Assembly (NCBI RefSeq): GCF_900116495.1
Contig: NZ_FPAY01000006.1
Coordinates: 124,001-188,000, forward strand
DNA from: Arthrobacter sp. ov118
GTDB lineage: Bacteria; Actinomycetota; Actinomycetes; Actinomycetales; Micrococcaceae
Reading direction: 5' to 3'
Length of the DNA stretch: 64,000 nucleotides
Position numbers and translations under genes: made by a program. Positions 17,311-26,539 of the stretch are shown piece by piece (within the stretch, counting starts at the first letter, position 1; each line of letters opens with the position of its first letter). The notes below the pieces were generated by a model. The model saw only the letters and a list, made by a program, of their open reading frames with translations. It did no database searches and was not told the origin of the DNA.

Positions 17311-18087
17311 TCAGGCGGTGCCGCCGTCGTCCGTCAGGCCCATGAACATGGTGCGGTGCAGGATGTCCACATGCTGGCGCGAGACCTCCACGGCTTCCTG
17401 GACATTGCCGGCACGCAGGGCTGCCACCAGTGCGACGTGGTCGCAGTTGGACTTGTGCAGCAGCTCGATGGGGTAGGGGATGAAGTAGGCGTAGAGCTCT
17501 GCCAGCGTCTCGTGGTAGGCCTCGACGGCGGTGCCCAGACCCGAGGCGGTGCCCACGAGCTGGTGGAACTGCTCGTCCGCCTGGTGGTAGCCGGACCAGT
17601 CGCCGGATTCGGCCATGCTGTGCGTCAGCCGGTCGAGCTCATCGAGCTGTTCTGCCGTGGCGTTGAGAACCGCGTAGTGGGTGACGGCGCATTCGAACAG
17701 CAGTCTCCGGTCCACCAGCCGGTTTACCGCTTGGGATTCGGCCGGTGATGCCGTGAGTTCGGCCAGCACGTTCCGCGGGGGTTCATCGGCCACGAACGTT
17801 CCGCCGGCCCGGCCGCGGCGGCGGACCACCACGCCCTGATCGGCCAGGCTGGCCAGCGCCCGGCGGGCGGTAATCGGGCTGACCGACAGGCCCAGCGCCA
17901 CGTCCTCCTGGTCGGGGAGGCGCTCGCCGGGTTTCAGCAGCCCGAGCGAAATGGCCATGCCGATCCGGAGCCGGACGGCGTCGATGGCGCTGCGGCGGTC
18001 GAGGCCGGCCAGCCTGCCGGCGCCGATGGGTGAGGCCTCGGCGGTGTCCTCGAACTGACGGGTCATATCCGCTACTTTACGGCCCAT
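17311..18087 (-). CDS. GntR/FadR-type transcriptional regulator (FCD domain)
   Basis: The ~258-aa protein has an N-terminal winged HTH (DQEDVALGLSVSPITARRAL, then RRGRAGGTFVADEPP). An all-helical FCD ligand domain follows, with the metal-binding pattern D...H in YHQADEQFHQLVGTAS and HVDILHRTMF at the end. ATG 18087 has GGGAAG upstream; longer (18114) and shorter (18066) starts are possible. The gene is divergent from the amidohydrolase/permease block and probably represses it through the inverted repeat at 18117-18138. The effector is unknown but may be an amide or amine substrate of those genes. Confidence 0.88.
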   Translation of the reverse strand: MGRKVADMTRQFEDTAEASPIGAGRLAGLDRRSAIDAVRLRIGMAISLGLLKPGERLPDQEDVALGLSVSPITARRALASLADQGVVVRRRGRAGGTFVADEPPRNVLAELTASPAESQAVNRLVDRRLLFECAVTHYAVLNATAEQLDELDRLTHSMAESGDWSGYHQADEQFHQLVGTASGLGTAVEAYHETLAELYAYFIPYPIELLHKSNCDHVALVAALRAGNVQEAVEVSRQHVDILHRTMFMGLTDDGGTA

Positions 18088-18107
18088 CTGCCCCTCTTCC
18101 CATAAAT

Positions 18108-18138
18108 TGATCATTCTGATCTAATATAGTGCAGATCA
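18108..18138. promoter_or_regulatory. Probable GntR operator in the divergent intergenic region
   Basis: TGATCT (18117-18122) and AGATCA (18133-18138) form an inverted repeat with a 10-base spacer. A further half-site TGATCA lies at 18108-18113. They are placed between the divergent GntR and amidohydrolase starts, where a repressor would control both. The palindrome is visible; its use by this GntR is inferred. Confidence 0.55.
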
Positions 18139-18160
18139 CATCCCCGACGTGGAGATAACC

Positions 18161-19039
18161 ATGGAACGCACCCTTCCCCTCATCGCCGCCCAGGCCCGGC
18201 CACGACTCATCGGCGAACCCGTATCGGCCTTCGCGGACGAGGTCAAAGCCGCCCTCGCCGCCCAGCCGCACAGCAGGCTGGTGGTCTTTCCCGAGCTGCA
18301 CCTCTTCGGCGACGAAAATCCGGATCAGCAGCGCACCGAGGTGCTCCAGGACTCTGCCGAACCGCTGGACGGTCCCCGGGTCAAGGAGCTCCGGGAGCTT
18401 GCCGGGGACCTGGGCATCTGGCTGGTCCCGGGGAGCGTGTGCGAGCGCGGTCCGGAGGGGCAGCTGTTCAACACCCAGCTGGTCCTTTCCCCGGAGGGTG
18501 AGCTGGCCGGCTACTACCGGAAGGTCTTCCCGTGGCGGCCGTTCGAGCCCTACGAACCCGGCGACCGGTTCACCACCGTGGACCTGGCCGGCATCGGCAG
18601 GGTGGGCCTGAACATCTGCTACGACGCATGGTTCCCGGAGGTCTCCCGCCAGCTCGCCTGGATGGGTGCCGAGGTGATCCTCAACGTCGTCAAGACCACG
18701 ACGCCGGACCGCCGGCAGGAGCTGGTGCTCGCCAAGGCCAACGCCATCGTGAACCAGGTCTTCATGGTCAGCGTCAACTGCGCGGGTCCCACCGGTAGGG
18801 GCCTGAGTATCGTCGTCGACCCCGAGGGCAACACCATCACAGCAGCCGACGACGATTCACCGGTGCTGCTTACGGCGGAACTGGACCTTGCCGCCGTCGA
18901 GCACGTCCGACTGCACGGCACCGAAAACCTCAACCGCCCCTGGTCCCAGTTCCGCGACGGCGAGGACGCCGTCGAACTGCCCGTGTACCAGGGCCGGATC
19001 AGCCCGGCCACCTGGGCTCCCCAGCCCTTCAACGCCTAA
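18161..19039 (+). CDS. Carbon-nitrogen hydrolase (nitrilase superfamily)
   Basis: The 292-aa protein carries the Glu-Lys-Cys triad of the superfamily: Glu in VVFPELHLFG, Lys in YYRKVFPWRPF, and Cys in GLNICYDAWFPEVSR. It would hydrolyse an amide or N-carbamoyl C-N bond. ATG 18161 has GGAG 6 bases upstream, and an in-frame GTG at 18149 is less likely. It is first in an operon with an APC permease (10-base gap) and a second, frameshifted amidohydrolase, behind a divergent GntR regulator, which suggests uptake and deamidation of a nitrogen source. The substrate is not predictable from the residues. Confidence 0.9.
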   Translation: MERTLPLIAAQARPRLIGEPVSAFADEVKAALAAQPHSRLVVFPELHLFGDENPDQQRTEVLQDSAEPLDGPRVKELRELAGDLGIWLVPGSVCERGPEGQLFNTQLVLSPEGELAGYYRKVFPWRPFEPYEPGDRFTTVDLAGIGRVGLNICYDAWFPEVSRQLAWMGAEVILNVVKTTTPDRRQELVLAKANAIVNQVFMVSVNCAGPTGRGLSIVVDPEGNTITAADDDSPVLLTAELDLAAVEHVRLHGTENLNRPWSQFRDGEDAVELPVYQGRISPATWAPQPFNA

Positions 19040-19049
19040 GGAAGCACCC

Positions 19050-20423
19050 GTGACCACTTCACCCACCGTGACAACATCACCCACCCTGACCCGCACGCTG
19101 AAGCTGCCCTCCCTGGTCCTGTTCGGCCTGGCGTACCTGACCCCGCTGATCGTCCTGGGGATCTTCGGGATCATCGCCGAAACCACCGGCGGGGCATCGC
19201 CGGCCGCCTACCTGGTGGCCATGGTCGCCATGCTGTTCACGGCGCACAGCTACGGCCGGATGGCCGTCGCTTACCCGGTGGCCGGTTCCGCCTACACCTA
19301 CGTCCGCCGGTCCATCGATCCCCGGGTGGGGTTCCTGGTGGGCTGGGCCATCCTGCTGGACTACCTGTTCCTGCCGATGGTCATCTGGCTCATCGGCGGC
19401 TCCTACCTGAGCGCGCAGTTCCCCGGAATCCCGATCGGGGTCTGGATTGTGGGCTTCATCCTCATCACCACGGTGCTGAACATCCTGGGCATCAAGGTGG
19501 CGGACAAGGCCAACTACGTGCTGATGGCCTTCCAGCTGCTGGTCATCGTGTTCTTCGTGGCGCTGTCCATCGGCAACGTCGTGTCCACCCAGGGCGCCGG
19601 CGGCCTGGCCAGCACGCAGCCGTTCTTCAACGACACCTCCAGCTTCGCCACCATCTCGGCCGGCGCCGCCATCGCGGCGTACTCGTTCCTCGGGTTCGAC
19701 GCCGTCACCACCCTCACCGAGGAGACCATCAACCCGCGCAAGAACATGCCCCGCGCCATCATGCTCATCGCGCTGATCGGCGGCGGCATCTTCGTGGTGG
19801 TCTCCTACGTGACGCAGCTGGTGCACCCCGGCGGGGTGTTCGAGGATTCGGCCTCAGCGGCCAGCGCCATCGCACTGCAGATCGGCGGCCAGCTGTTCGG
19901 TGCGGTGTTCCTTGCCGGGCTGGTGGCGGCGCAGTTCGCCTCCGGACTGGCGGCGCAGGCCAGCGCCTCCCGCTTGATGTATGCCATGGGCCGCGACTCG
20001 GTCCTCCCCAAGGCGGTCTTCGGCAAGCTCAGCGCGAAGTTCCACACACCCATCCTGAACCTTGTCATCACCGGCATCGTGGGGCTGATCGCGATCTTCC
20101 TCGATGTCGCCACCTCGACGTCGTTCATCAACTTCGGTGCCTTCACCGCCTTCACGCTGGTCAACGTCTCAGTGGTCTTCCATTACGTGCGCCGGCGCCG
20201 GGCCGGGGAGCAGCTGAACGCTGTGTCCTATGTGGTGGTCCCGGCGGTCGGTGCCATTATCTGCGCCTACCTGCTCTCCCAGCTGGACAGCAACGCCATT
20301 ACGCTGGGAGTGTCCTGGCTGGTGCTGGGGATTGTGGTCCTGGCCGTGATCACGCGCGGCTTCAGGGCGGCGCCGCCGGAGATGACCAGCACGGAGAAGG
20401 CGACGGTTGAGGCGGCAGCTTGA
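19050..20423 (+). CDS. APC-superfamily amino acid/amine permease
   Basis: The 457-aa transporter starts at GTG 19050, preceded by AAGGAA. It has about 12 helices, with LVLFGLAYLTPLIVLGIFG as TM1, VGWAILLDYLFLPMVIWLIG, and AAYSFLGFDAVTTLTEET (TM6, with the Asp/Glu typical of YveA/PuuP-like permeases). It is flanked by two nitrilase-superfamily hydrolases and likely brings in their substrate or exchanges the product. An internal segment of this gene, about 180 codons, is duplicated as a relic at 28.1-28.7 kb. Confidence 0.9.
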   Translation: MTTSPTVTTSPTLTRTLKLPSLVLFGLAYLTPLIVLGIFGIIAETTGGASPAAYLVAMVAMLFTAHSYGRMAVAYPVAGSAYTYVRRSIDPRVGFLVGWAILLDYLFLPMVIWLIGGSYLSAQFPGIPIGVWIVGFILITTVLNILGIKVADKANYVLMAFQLLVIVFFVALSIGNVVSTQGAGGLASTQPFFNDTSSFATISAGAAIAAYSFLGFDAVTTLTEETINPRKNMPRAIMLIALIGGGIFVVVSYVTQLVHPGGVFEDSASAASAIALQIGGQLFGAVFLAGLVAAQFASGLAAQASASRLMYAMGRDSVLPKAVFGKLSAKFHTPILNLVITGIVGLIAIFLDVATSTSFINFGAFTAFTLVNVSVVFHYVRRRRAGEQLNAVSYVVVPAVGAIICAYLLSQLDSNAITLGVSWLVLGIVVLAVITRGFRAAPPEMTSTEKATVEAAA

Positions 20424-20500
20424 ACTCGGTTGCCTGACCAGATGCCGCCTGACAACCTGCCGCCTGAGCTGGGCCGCCTGACTAAAGGGAAGGATTGACC

Positions 20501-21279
20501 GTGAGGATTGCGCTCGGGCAGCTGGAGTCCGGCACCGACATCAACGCCAACCTCGTTGCGATCGACCGGTTCGCCGCCGCGGCCGCCGGAGACGGCGCCG
20601 CCCTGGTCGCCTTCCCGGAGTACGCCGCCTACGAGAAGAAGAAGGTGGACGCGACCTTTCCCGAGGTGGCCGAGCCGCTGGACGGTCCCGTCTGCCGGGA
20701 GCTTGCCAGCACTGCCCGTCGGCATAGCATCGCGCTGGTGGCGGGCGTGGTGGAAACCTCGGAGGAACCGGGCAAGGCCTACAACACCCTGGTGGCTTTC
20801 GGGCCCGACGGCGATCGGCTCGCCTTTTACCGGAAGATCCACCTCTTTGACGCCAGGGTTTCGGGGAATCGACGTTCATCAAGCCGGGTCCGTCCACCAG
20901 CCCGGTGGTGTTTGAGTCCGGCGGAGTGCGGTTCGGCCTCATGACCTGTTACGACCTGCGGTTCCCGGAAATGGCTAGGTCACTGGCCGACGCCGGCGCC
21001 CAGGTGCTGCTGGTCTGCTCGTCGTGGGTGCCGGGCACGCATAAGACGGAGCAGTGGCTGGCGCTGAATGCGGCGCGCGCCATCGAGAACAGCGTGTACG
21101 TGGCTGGGGTGTGCCAGGCGCCCCCGGTCTCCGTTGGCCGCAGCATTCTGGCTAATCCCATGGGGGTCATCGAAACAGACCTTGGCCTCGAGCCCGGTGT
21201 CCGGGCGGTGGATATCTCGCTTGAGACTGTGCTCAGGGTGCGCCAGCAATTCCCGATGTTCCGGCAGCGGCGGCTGTAG
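20501..21279 (+). pseudogene. Second nitrilase-superfamily hydrolase, frameshifted by one base
   Basis: GTG 20501 (AGGA 6 bases upstream) opens RIALGQLESGTDINANL, followed by the catalytic Glu in LVAFPEYAAYE and Lys in FYRKIHLFDA. At about 20857 the frame is lost. The catalytic Cys segment (LMTCYDLRFPEMARS) and the conserved C-terminus lie in the next frame, to the TAG at 21277. The relic copy at 28.7-29.4 kb reads GACGCCCAGGG where this copy reads GACGCCAGGG, so one C is missing from a C-run. Restoring it gives a ~260-aa hydrolase. This may be true inactivation or a base-call error, and 20501-21279 is the full span. It is the last gene of the GntR-linked operon. Confidence 0.85.
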
Positions 21280-21376
21280 TCCAGGACCGCTGCGCTACTG
21301 TGGCCTGGTATGCCATGGGCAGCTTCAGGCCGCGTTCCTTGGTGCGATTCGGAGGGCAGTTTTGCTAGTCAAGCTT

Positions 21377-22342
21377 TCAACTGGATGGCCAGTTCGCGGC
21401 GCCCGGCCCGTCGAACAACGCGCTGGTGCTGCTCTGGGGTACCACGACGTGAACGGCGTTGCGCTGGACGGTGAAGTCGGTGGGCGTGGTGGTCGCGATC
21501 TCGCCGTCGAGGTTCACCGGTAGCGGCTGCTCGGTGACCAGCCGGAGCCGCCGGCTGGTCAGGTGGTAGACCCGGTCGTGTTCGATGAAGCTTCCGTCCT
21601 TGAGCAGCCGGGCGATCTTCACGTGCTCCCGTAGCGGCGCCGCCAGGATGGCGTAGATGTCAAGGGTGTGATCGTCGATCCCTGCCGTGGGGGAGACCGT
21701 GTTGCCGCCGCCGTAGTGCCGGCCATTGCCGACGGCCACCTGGAGCAGGTTGTCGAGCTCCATGGGCTCGTGGTCCCGGTCGGGGAACTCGAGGCGGGCC
21801 CGGAACGCCTTGTGCCGCGCATAAGCAGTCAGGGTGGCAACGCCGTAGGCCAGCGGCCCGATATGCCGCTTCAGGCGGGGGCTGAGAGCCTCGGTAACAG
21901 CCACCGACAGGCCCACCGACGCAACGTTGAGGAAGGGCTCACCGTTGGCCCGGCCGAGGTCGATGTCCACCACCTTCCCGTCCGCGACGGCGGCGCACGC
22001 CTCGGCCAGATTATTCGGTATCTCCAGCGTGCGGGCGAAGTCGTTGGCGGTGCCCAGCGGAAGAACGCCGAGCACAACGTTGGTGCTGGCAACCCGGCCG
22101 GCGGCGTAGGACACCGTCCCGTCGCCGCCGCCGACAACCACCAGGTCGTGCCCGTCCGCCACCACTCGATCAAGCGTTTCGGCCAGGTCTGCCCCGGACA
22201 GCACGTGGTGCACGGAGGAGATCGGCACGCCTGCCTTTCGCATGGCGTCCACCGCAAGTCCGGGTGCCGCCCCTCGGCGTGATCCGGCGTTGATCACAAC
22301 AGCGGCAGAGCGTGCGTTCCGGGCAGCCTTCATGGGGGACAT
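21377..22342 (-). CDS. Diacylglycerol kinase family lipid kinase
   Basis: The 321-aa protein has the DAGK catalytic fold: an N-terminal AAVVINAGSRRG, the nucleotide-binding DLVVVGGGDGTVSYAA, GVLPLGTANDFARTLEIP, and the C-terminal half with VAVGNGRHYGGGNTVSP and DGEIATTTPTDFTV. Bacterial members phosphorylate diacylglycerol or related lipids at the inner membrane. It is monocistronic and convergent with the frameshifted hydrolase. ATG 22342 or ATG 22333 could start it. Confidence 0.92.
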   Translation of the reverse strand: MSPMKAARNARSAAVVINAGSRRGAAPGLAVDAMRKAGVPISSVHHVLSGADLAETLDRVVADGHDLVVVGGGDGTVSYAAGRVASTNVVLGVLPLGTANDFARTLEIPNNLAEACAAVADGKVVDIDLGRANGEPFLNVASVGLSVAVTEALSPRLKRHIGPLAYGVATLTAYARHKAFRARLEFPDRDHEPMELDNLLQVAVGNGRHYGGGNTVSPTAGIDDHTLDIYAILAAPLREHVKIARLLKDGSFIEHDRVYHLTSRRLRLVTEQPLPVNLDGEIATTTPTDFTVQRNAVHVVVPQSSTSALFDGPGAANWPSS

Positions 22343-22608
22343 GTTAGGCCGCGGACCTGTGAATCAGCCCGCCACCGCCGTACGAAGCCATCCGTAGCCG
22401 CCTTGCGTAGACGTGAGCCTTCCCACCTTATTCTGAGTAGCTCACAATAAGGCTGTAAAATTAGGTACAGGCCACCGTAGCCCTTGAGTACCGCACCGGT
22501 GAACATACCCGGGCCAGCGGGGCAAGCGACACAACGCGCAACCGCCCTCCTGCTTGAGCGGCACAAGAAACCTGTATGACCCTCATCCCGAAACCCCACG
22601 GAGAACCC

Positions 22609-22896
22609 ATGACTTTGCTGACCGAACGCCCCGAAACCTCCTCATCCACCACCGAAACCACCCCAAAGGCCGCTACCGCTAGCACTGTCGCTGACACCGC
22701 AGTGCGCGGCGGCAGCTACGTGACTCTCCCCGCCGGCAGCGTCCCCGCCGGAGTCGAGGGCAGCTATGTCACCGTCGCTGGCGGGCGAAACCTGCCCCCC
22801 GTCACCCGTGGCAGCTATGTCACAGTAGACGGCGCACCCGTTGTTGCCGCCAGCGTCATCGAGGGCAGCTACGTAACGCTTCCAACGGCGGCCTAG
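22609..22896 (+). CDS. Small protein with four GSYVT repeats
   Basis: ATG 22609 has GGAG 6 bases upstream. The 95-aa product has a Ser/Thr/Glu-rich N-terminus (about residues 1-30) and then four copies of G-S-Y-V-T-(L/V), at residues ~35, 51, 68 and 86, separated by 16-18 variable residues rich in Pro, Gly, Val and Ala. There is no signal peptide or transmembrane helix. The T-tract terminator at 22936-22983 follows. I do not recognise a characterised family. A repeat-bearing short protein ending in its last repeat could be a beta-repeat structural protein or a multi-core peptide precursor, but no modification enzyme lies beside it. Confidence 0.75.
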   Translation: MTLLTERPETSSSTTETTPKAATASTVADTAVRGGSYVTLPAGSVPAGVEGSYVTVAGGRNLPPVTRGSYVTVDGAPVVAASVIEGSYVTLPTAA

Positions 22897-22935
22897 GGTC
22901 CAGCGCCGGCGGGGGATAGCACCACCGCCGGGCAT

Positions 22936-22983
22936 AAAAGGAGGCCGAAGGCGACACTGGGTGTCGTCGTCGGCCTCCTTTTT
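22936..22983. terminator. Rho-independent terminator, bidirectional
   Basis: AAAAGGAGGCCGA (22936-22948) pairs with TCGGCCTCCTTTTT (22970-22983). T-tracts on both strands serve the GSYVT gene and the convergent ThDP-enzyme gene. Confidence 0.9.
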
Positions 22984-22999
22984 CGTGCCAGCCGGGCAG

Positions 23000-24673
23000 C
23001 TACCCTGCAACCGCCGCCTTCGCGGCCTGCGACGCCGCCATCCACTCGCTCAACCACGGGGCCCGGACGCTCGACGTGATCCGGCAGTCGGCCACGAAGG
23101 TTCCCCTGGCGCCGGCGTCAATCCAGTCCGTGAGCGCGGAAAGGTCCGCCAGCGAGCGGATGACCGCCGACTCCGCACCGAGCGCGCGGGCGATGCCGCT
23201 GAAGTCCACCTCGGGGATCAGCATGGGCTTTTCGGTCAGGCCCTGGGAGCCGTACTGGTGGATTTCGGCTCCGTAGGCGGCATCGTTGTAAATCACGACG
23301 ACAGCGCTTCTGGCCGCGCCGATGAGCGATTCGAGGTCGGACAGGCCCATCAGGAAACCGCCGTCGCCGGAGGCCAGCACCAGGGTGCGGCCGTCCTCCA
23401 CCGCGCGGGCGGCCCCGACGGCGCTGGCAAGGCCCAGCCCGATGGCCTGGTAGGCGGTCCCCACCATGACCAGGTCCTGGGGCCTCGGGATGCGCCAGTA
23501 CATGGGTGCCCAGCCGACGAAGTGCCCGCCGTCCTGGACCACCGTGCGGCGCTCCGGCAGCACCGCATCCAGTGCCGTGGCAAGGGAGCGGGGGTCCAGC
23601 CGGCCGTCCGGGGTCTCCGCGGAGCCTGCCTGGTGTGCCGGTCCCTCGGCCAGGCGCCTGCGGGCTTCCGCGCGCCAGGCTTCTGCGCGGCTGGCGTCCG
23701 GCGAGGCCGGGCCATCCAGCAGCCTCAGGAGGCGTCCCGCGGCAGACTTCACGTCCGCGCTGACGAACGTGTCCACCCGGGGGTGCGTCGGCTGCAGGGC
23801 GGCGTCGATCTGGATGACGGTGCTGTCCGGGCCGAGCAGGTGCCCGAACCGCATGGTGAAGGGGCTCAGGCTTGCCCCGGCCACGAGGACCACATCGGCC
23901 TCACCCATGAGCCCGGCCGCGGTGTCCGTGCCAAAGCCGCCCGCGACGCCGAGATACCCCTCGCCCTGCAGGAGGTTGAGCGCCAGGGCGGTCCCGGCGG
24001 TCAGCGCGCCGAGGCGGTCGGCGAGCTCCCGGAGCTCCGGGCCGGCGCCGGCGAGATGGGCACCGCGGCCGGCGAGGATCAGCGGCCGCTTCGCCCCGGC
24101 GAGCAGGTGGGCTACCTGCCCAAGGCCGCCGTCGACGTCGTCACTCACCGCCGGTGCCAGCGGCGTGGGAAGCTCTTCATCTGCCGCCTCGAGTGCCGCG
24201 AGGTCGTAGGGGATGGCAATGACGACGGCGGTGCGCTTGGTGAGCGCGTACTCCACCGCCTGCTGCGTGATGGAGCCCGCGGCGTCGCGGGTGACGGTGA
24301 AGGTCGCCGCGCCGAGGCCCGCGGCGATGGCTGCCTGGTCCACGTCCTGGGGCCGGGCGCCACTGCTCGGCGCGTCCCCGGTGACCAGCACCACGGGGAT
24401 TTGCGCCTGGACGGCCTCTGCGAGGGCGGTGAGCGCGTTGGTGTAGCCGGGGCCGTAGGTGGTGGTGCCCGCTGCGAGGCGTCCTGACGTCCGGTAGTAG
24501 GCGTCGGCCGCGGCGATGGCGGCGCCTTCATGCCGGACGGCGGAGAAGCGGAGGCCCAGCTTTTCCGCGGCGTCCAGGAAGTAGACGTTTCCATTGCCCA
24601 TGACGCCGAAGACATCGCTGAGATAGCTGCTGAGAACCTGCGCCACGCGGCCGGAGACGGTAAGTGAAGTCAT
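23000..24673 (-). CDS. Thiamine-diphosphate-dependent enzyme, acetolactate-synthase/decarboxylase-like
   Basis: The 557-aa protein has the three-domain ThDP layout. The Pyr domain has the catalytic Glu in FSAVRHEGAAIAAADAYYR and TYGPGYTNALTALAEA. The central domain has KRPLILAGRGAHLAGAG. The PP domain has the ThDP/Mg motif GDGGFLMGLSDLESL...VVIYNDAAYG. It would act on a 2-keto acid. Its neighbours are an Lrp regulator, a HisC-like aminotransferase and an amino-acid permease. This would fit a 2-keto-acid branch of amino-acid catabolism in which the aminotransferase product is decarboxylated, an inference from context. FAD-dependent synthase activity cannot be excluded. Confidence 0.87.
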   Translation of the reverse strand: MTSLTVSGRVAQVLSSYLSDVFGVMGNGNVYFLDAAEKLGLRFSAVRHEGAAIAAADAYYRTSGRLAAGTTTYGPGYTNALTALAEAVQAQIPVVLVTGDAPSSGARPQDVDQAAIAAGLGAATFTVTRDAAGSITQQAVEYALTKRTAVVIAIPYDLAALEAADEELPTPLAPAVSDDVDGGLGQVAHLLAGAKRPLILAGRGAHLAGAGPELRELADRLGALTAGTALALNLLQGEGYLGVAGGFGTDTAAGLMGEADVVLVAGASLSPFTMRFGHLLGPDSTVIQIDAALQPTHPRVDTFVSADVKSAAGRLLRLLDGPASPDASRAEAWRAEARRRLAEGPAHQAGSAETPDGRLDPRSLATALDAVLPERRTVVQDGGHFVGWAPMYWRIPRPQDLVMVGTAYQAIGLGLASAVGAARAVEDGRTLVLASGDGGFLMGLSDLESLIGAARSAVVVIYNDAAYGAEIHQYGSQGLTEKPMLIPEVDFSGIARALGAESAVIRSLADLSALTDWIDAGARGTFVADCRITSSVRAPWLSEWMAASQAAKAAVAG

Positions 24674-24791
24674 GCAGGAATCATGTGGCCTGGTTCACAA
24701 GCAGGCAAGAGAGTGGAGTTCGATTGGGATATTTGGCAGGAAGACACGGGCCGAACTGAATATCTGCACACTTCTGGTGCGCGTCACCCGG

Positions 24792-25295
24792 TCAGGTGGA
24801 AGGGCGCGATTCCTGCTCCGACAGCCGGCTCAGAAGGCCGTCGTAGCGGGGCGGCATGAGTTCCAGCACGGAAATGGCCGTGCTGGTCCGCTGGATCCCC
24901 TCGATTTCCAGGATCTCGTTGGTGATGCGGTAGAGATCGGCCGTACTGCGGGCCACCACCTTGGCCATGAGGTCCGCGTCCCCGGTGGTGGCGTGCACCT
25001 CGATGACCTCCGGGATCGCGGCGAGCCCGTCTTCCACCGCGCCTGTCCGGGTCTGGCTGATGGACAGGGAGAGGAAGGCCATCAGGTCGTAGCCAAGCGC
25101 GGCGGGATCCAGCCTCCGGCTGAAGGAGCGGAGGGCGCCGCTGCGCTCGAGCCGTGCCAGCCGGGCGTGGACCGTGTTCCGTGCGACGCCGAGCGTCCGC
25201 GAGAGTGCCAGGGCGCTGGCTTCGGGATCCTTGTCGAGGGCCAGGATGATCCTGCCGTCGAGTGAATCCAGGGTGCGGGGGTTCGGGATGGTCAT
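24792..25295 (-). CDS. Lrp/AsnC family transcriptional regulator
   Basis: The 167-aa protein has an N-terminal winged HTH (LDGRIILALDKDPEASALAL, SRTLGVARNTVHARLARLER) and a C-terminal RAM ligand domain (VIEVHATTGDADLMAKVVAR, LEIEGIQRTSTAISVLEL). Lrp proteins sense amino acids as octamers. It is divergent from the aminotransferase/permease genes across 93 bases and upstream of the ThDP enzyme on its own strand, so it probably controls both arms in response to the transported amino acid. Confidence 0.93.
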   Translation of the reverse strand: MTIPNPRTLDSLDGRIILALDKDPEASALALSRTLGVARNTVHARLARLERSGALRSFSRRLDPAALGYDLMAFLSLSISQTRTGAVEDGLAAIPEVIEVHATTGDADLMAKVVARSTADLYRITNEILEIEGIQRTSTAISVLELMPPRYDGLLSRLSEQESRPST

Positions 25296-25388
25296 ATTTT
25301 CACCACAGACAGTAGATGTTGAGCAGAAGTCCCAATGGGTTGAGCGTATCTTGCATTGTGGGCGGGGTCACAATCATGATCGTTCCTC

Positions 25389-26486
25389 ATGACCCGTGAT
25401 CAGATCCTGACCGCACCGGACGCCGCGCTTCCCACCCTTCGGGGCGCGGTGGCCGGACTTCCGCCCTACGTCCCGGGCCGGCGCAGCGCCGGCAGGGACA
25501 TCGCAGCCCTCGCCAGCAACGAAAGCCACTACGAGCCACTGCCCGCTGCGGCCGCTGCGGTGGCCGCGGCGGCCGGTACGATGAACCGCTACCCGGACAG
25601 TGCCGCCGTCGAACTCCGTGAACGGATTGCCCGCCACCTCGGCGTCACGGCCGCAGAGGTGGCGGTGGGACCAGGCAGCGTCGGCGTCCTCCAGCAGATC
25701 ATCACCGGACTGTGCGACGCCGGGGATGAGGTGATCTTCGCGTGGCGCTCCTTCGAGGCGTACCCCATCCTGGTGGAGCTGGCAGGCGCCCGGCCGGTCC
25801 GCATCCCGCTGGACGGCGCTGAGGGGCACGACCTTGACGCCATGGCCGCGGCCGTCACTGCCCGCACGAAGGTTATCCTGCTCTGCACCCCCAACAATCC
25901 GACCGGCGTGCCGATCAGCCATGAACGTATCGAGGCGTTCCTGCGGTCCGTCCGCTCCGACATCCTTGTGGTGATTGACGAGGCCTACGTGGAGTATGCC
26001 GAAGCGGGCAGCGGCCCCGATTCCCTGGCGCTCTACCGCCAGTACCCGAACGTCTGCATTCTGCGCACCTTTTCCAAGGCCTACGGACTGGCCGGCCTGC
26101 GCGTGGGTTACGCAGTGGCGGCGCCCGGTATTGCTGAGGGACTGCGCCGGACCGCCCTTCCCTTTTCGGTGAGCGCGCTGGCCCAGAAGGCTGCCATCGC
26201 GTCGCTGGACGCCGGGGAGGAGATGGAAGCGCGGGTGACCGCCGTCAAGCAGGAGCGCGCCCGGATGGCCGCGCAGCTGGAAGCCCAGGGCTGGAAACTG
26301 CAGCCGAGCCAGGGCAACTTCCTTTGGATCCGTGCGGATGAGCTGCTCCAGGCGAGGCTGGTGGACGCGTTTGACCGCGCGGGCATCATGGTCCGGGCGT
26401 ACCAGGGCGACGGCGTGCGGATCACCGTTGCCGGCCCCGCCTCCAACGATCGCGTGCTCCGACTTTTGGAAACGCACGCGGCCTGA
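25389..26486 (+). CDS. Class I/II aminotransferase, histidinol-phosphate aminotransferase-like
   Basis: The 365-aa PLP enzyme shows LASNESHYEPLP and NRYPD near the N-terminus, the substrate-binding LLCTPNNPTGVPIS, Asp-Tyr in VVIDEAYVEYAEA, the PLP lysine in RTFSKAYGLAGLRVGYA, and GVRITVAG near the end. It belongs to the HisC-like group, which includes aromatic (phenylalanine) aminotransferases. It is not in a histidine operon but is divergent from an Lrp gene and 53 bases upstream of an amino-acid permease, so an amino-acid degrading or aromatic role is more likely than histidine synthesis. Confidence 0.88.
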   Translation: MTRDQILTAPDAALPTLRGAVAGLPPYVPGRRSAGRDIAALASNESHYEPLPAAAAAVAAAAGTMNRYPDSAAVELRERIARHLGVTAAEVAVGPGSVGVLQQIITGLCDAGDEVIFAWRSFEAYPILVELAGARPVRIPLDGAEGHDLDAMAAAVTARTKVILLCTPNNPTGVPISHERIEAFLRSVRSDILVVIDEAYVEYAEAGSGPDSLALYRQYPNVCILRTFSKAYGLAGLRVGYAVAAPGIAEGLRRTALPFSVSALAQKAAIASLDAGEEMEARVTAVKQERARMAAQLEAQGWKLQPSQGNFLWIRADELLQARLVDAFDRAGIMVRAYQGDGVRITVAGPASNDRVLRLLETHAA

Positions 26487-26539
26487 CAATCGACTGACCT
26501 GAAACCCCATCCGTTCCACTTACAACCAGAGGACTCCCC

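Noticed and set aside
22961..24487. 508-codon plus-strand frame opposite the ThDP enzyme
   Set aside because: Composition is typical of a high-GC antisense frame; the ThDP motifs are on the minus strand.
25389..26486. Histidine biosynthesis gene hisC
   Set aside because: The enzyme is HisC-like but lies with an Lrp regulator and an amino acid permease, and no other his genes are nearby.
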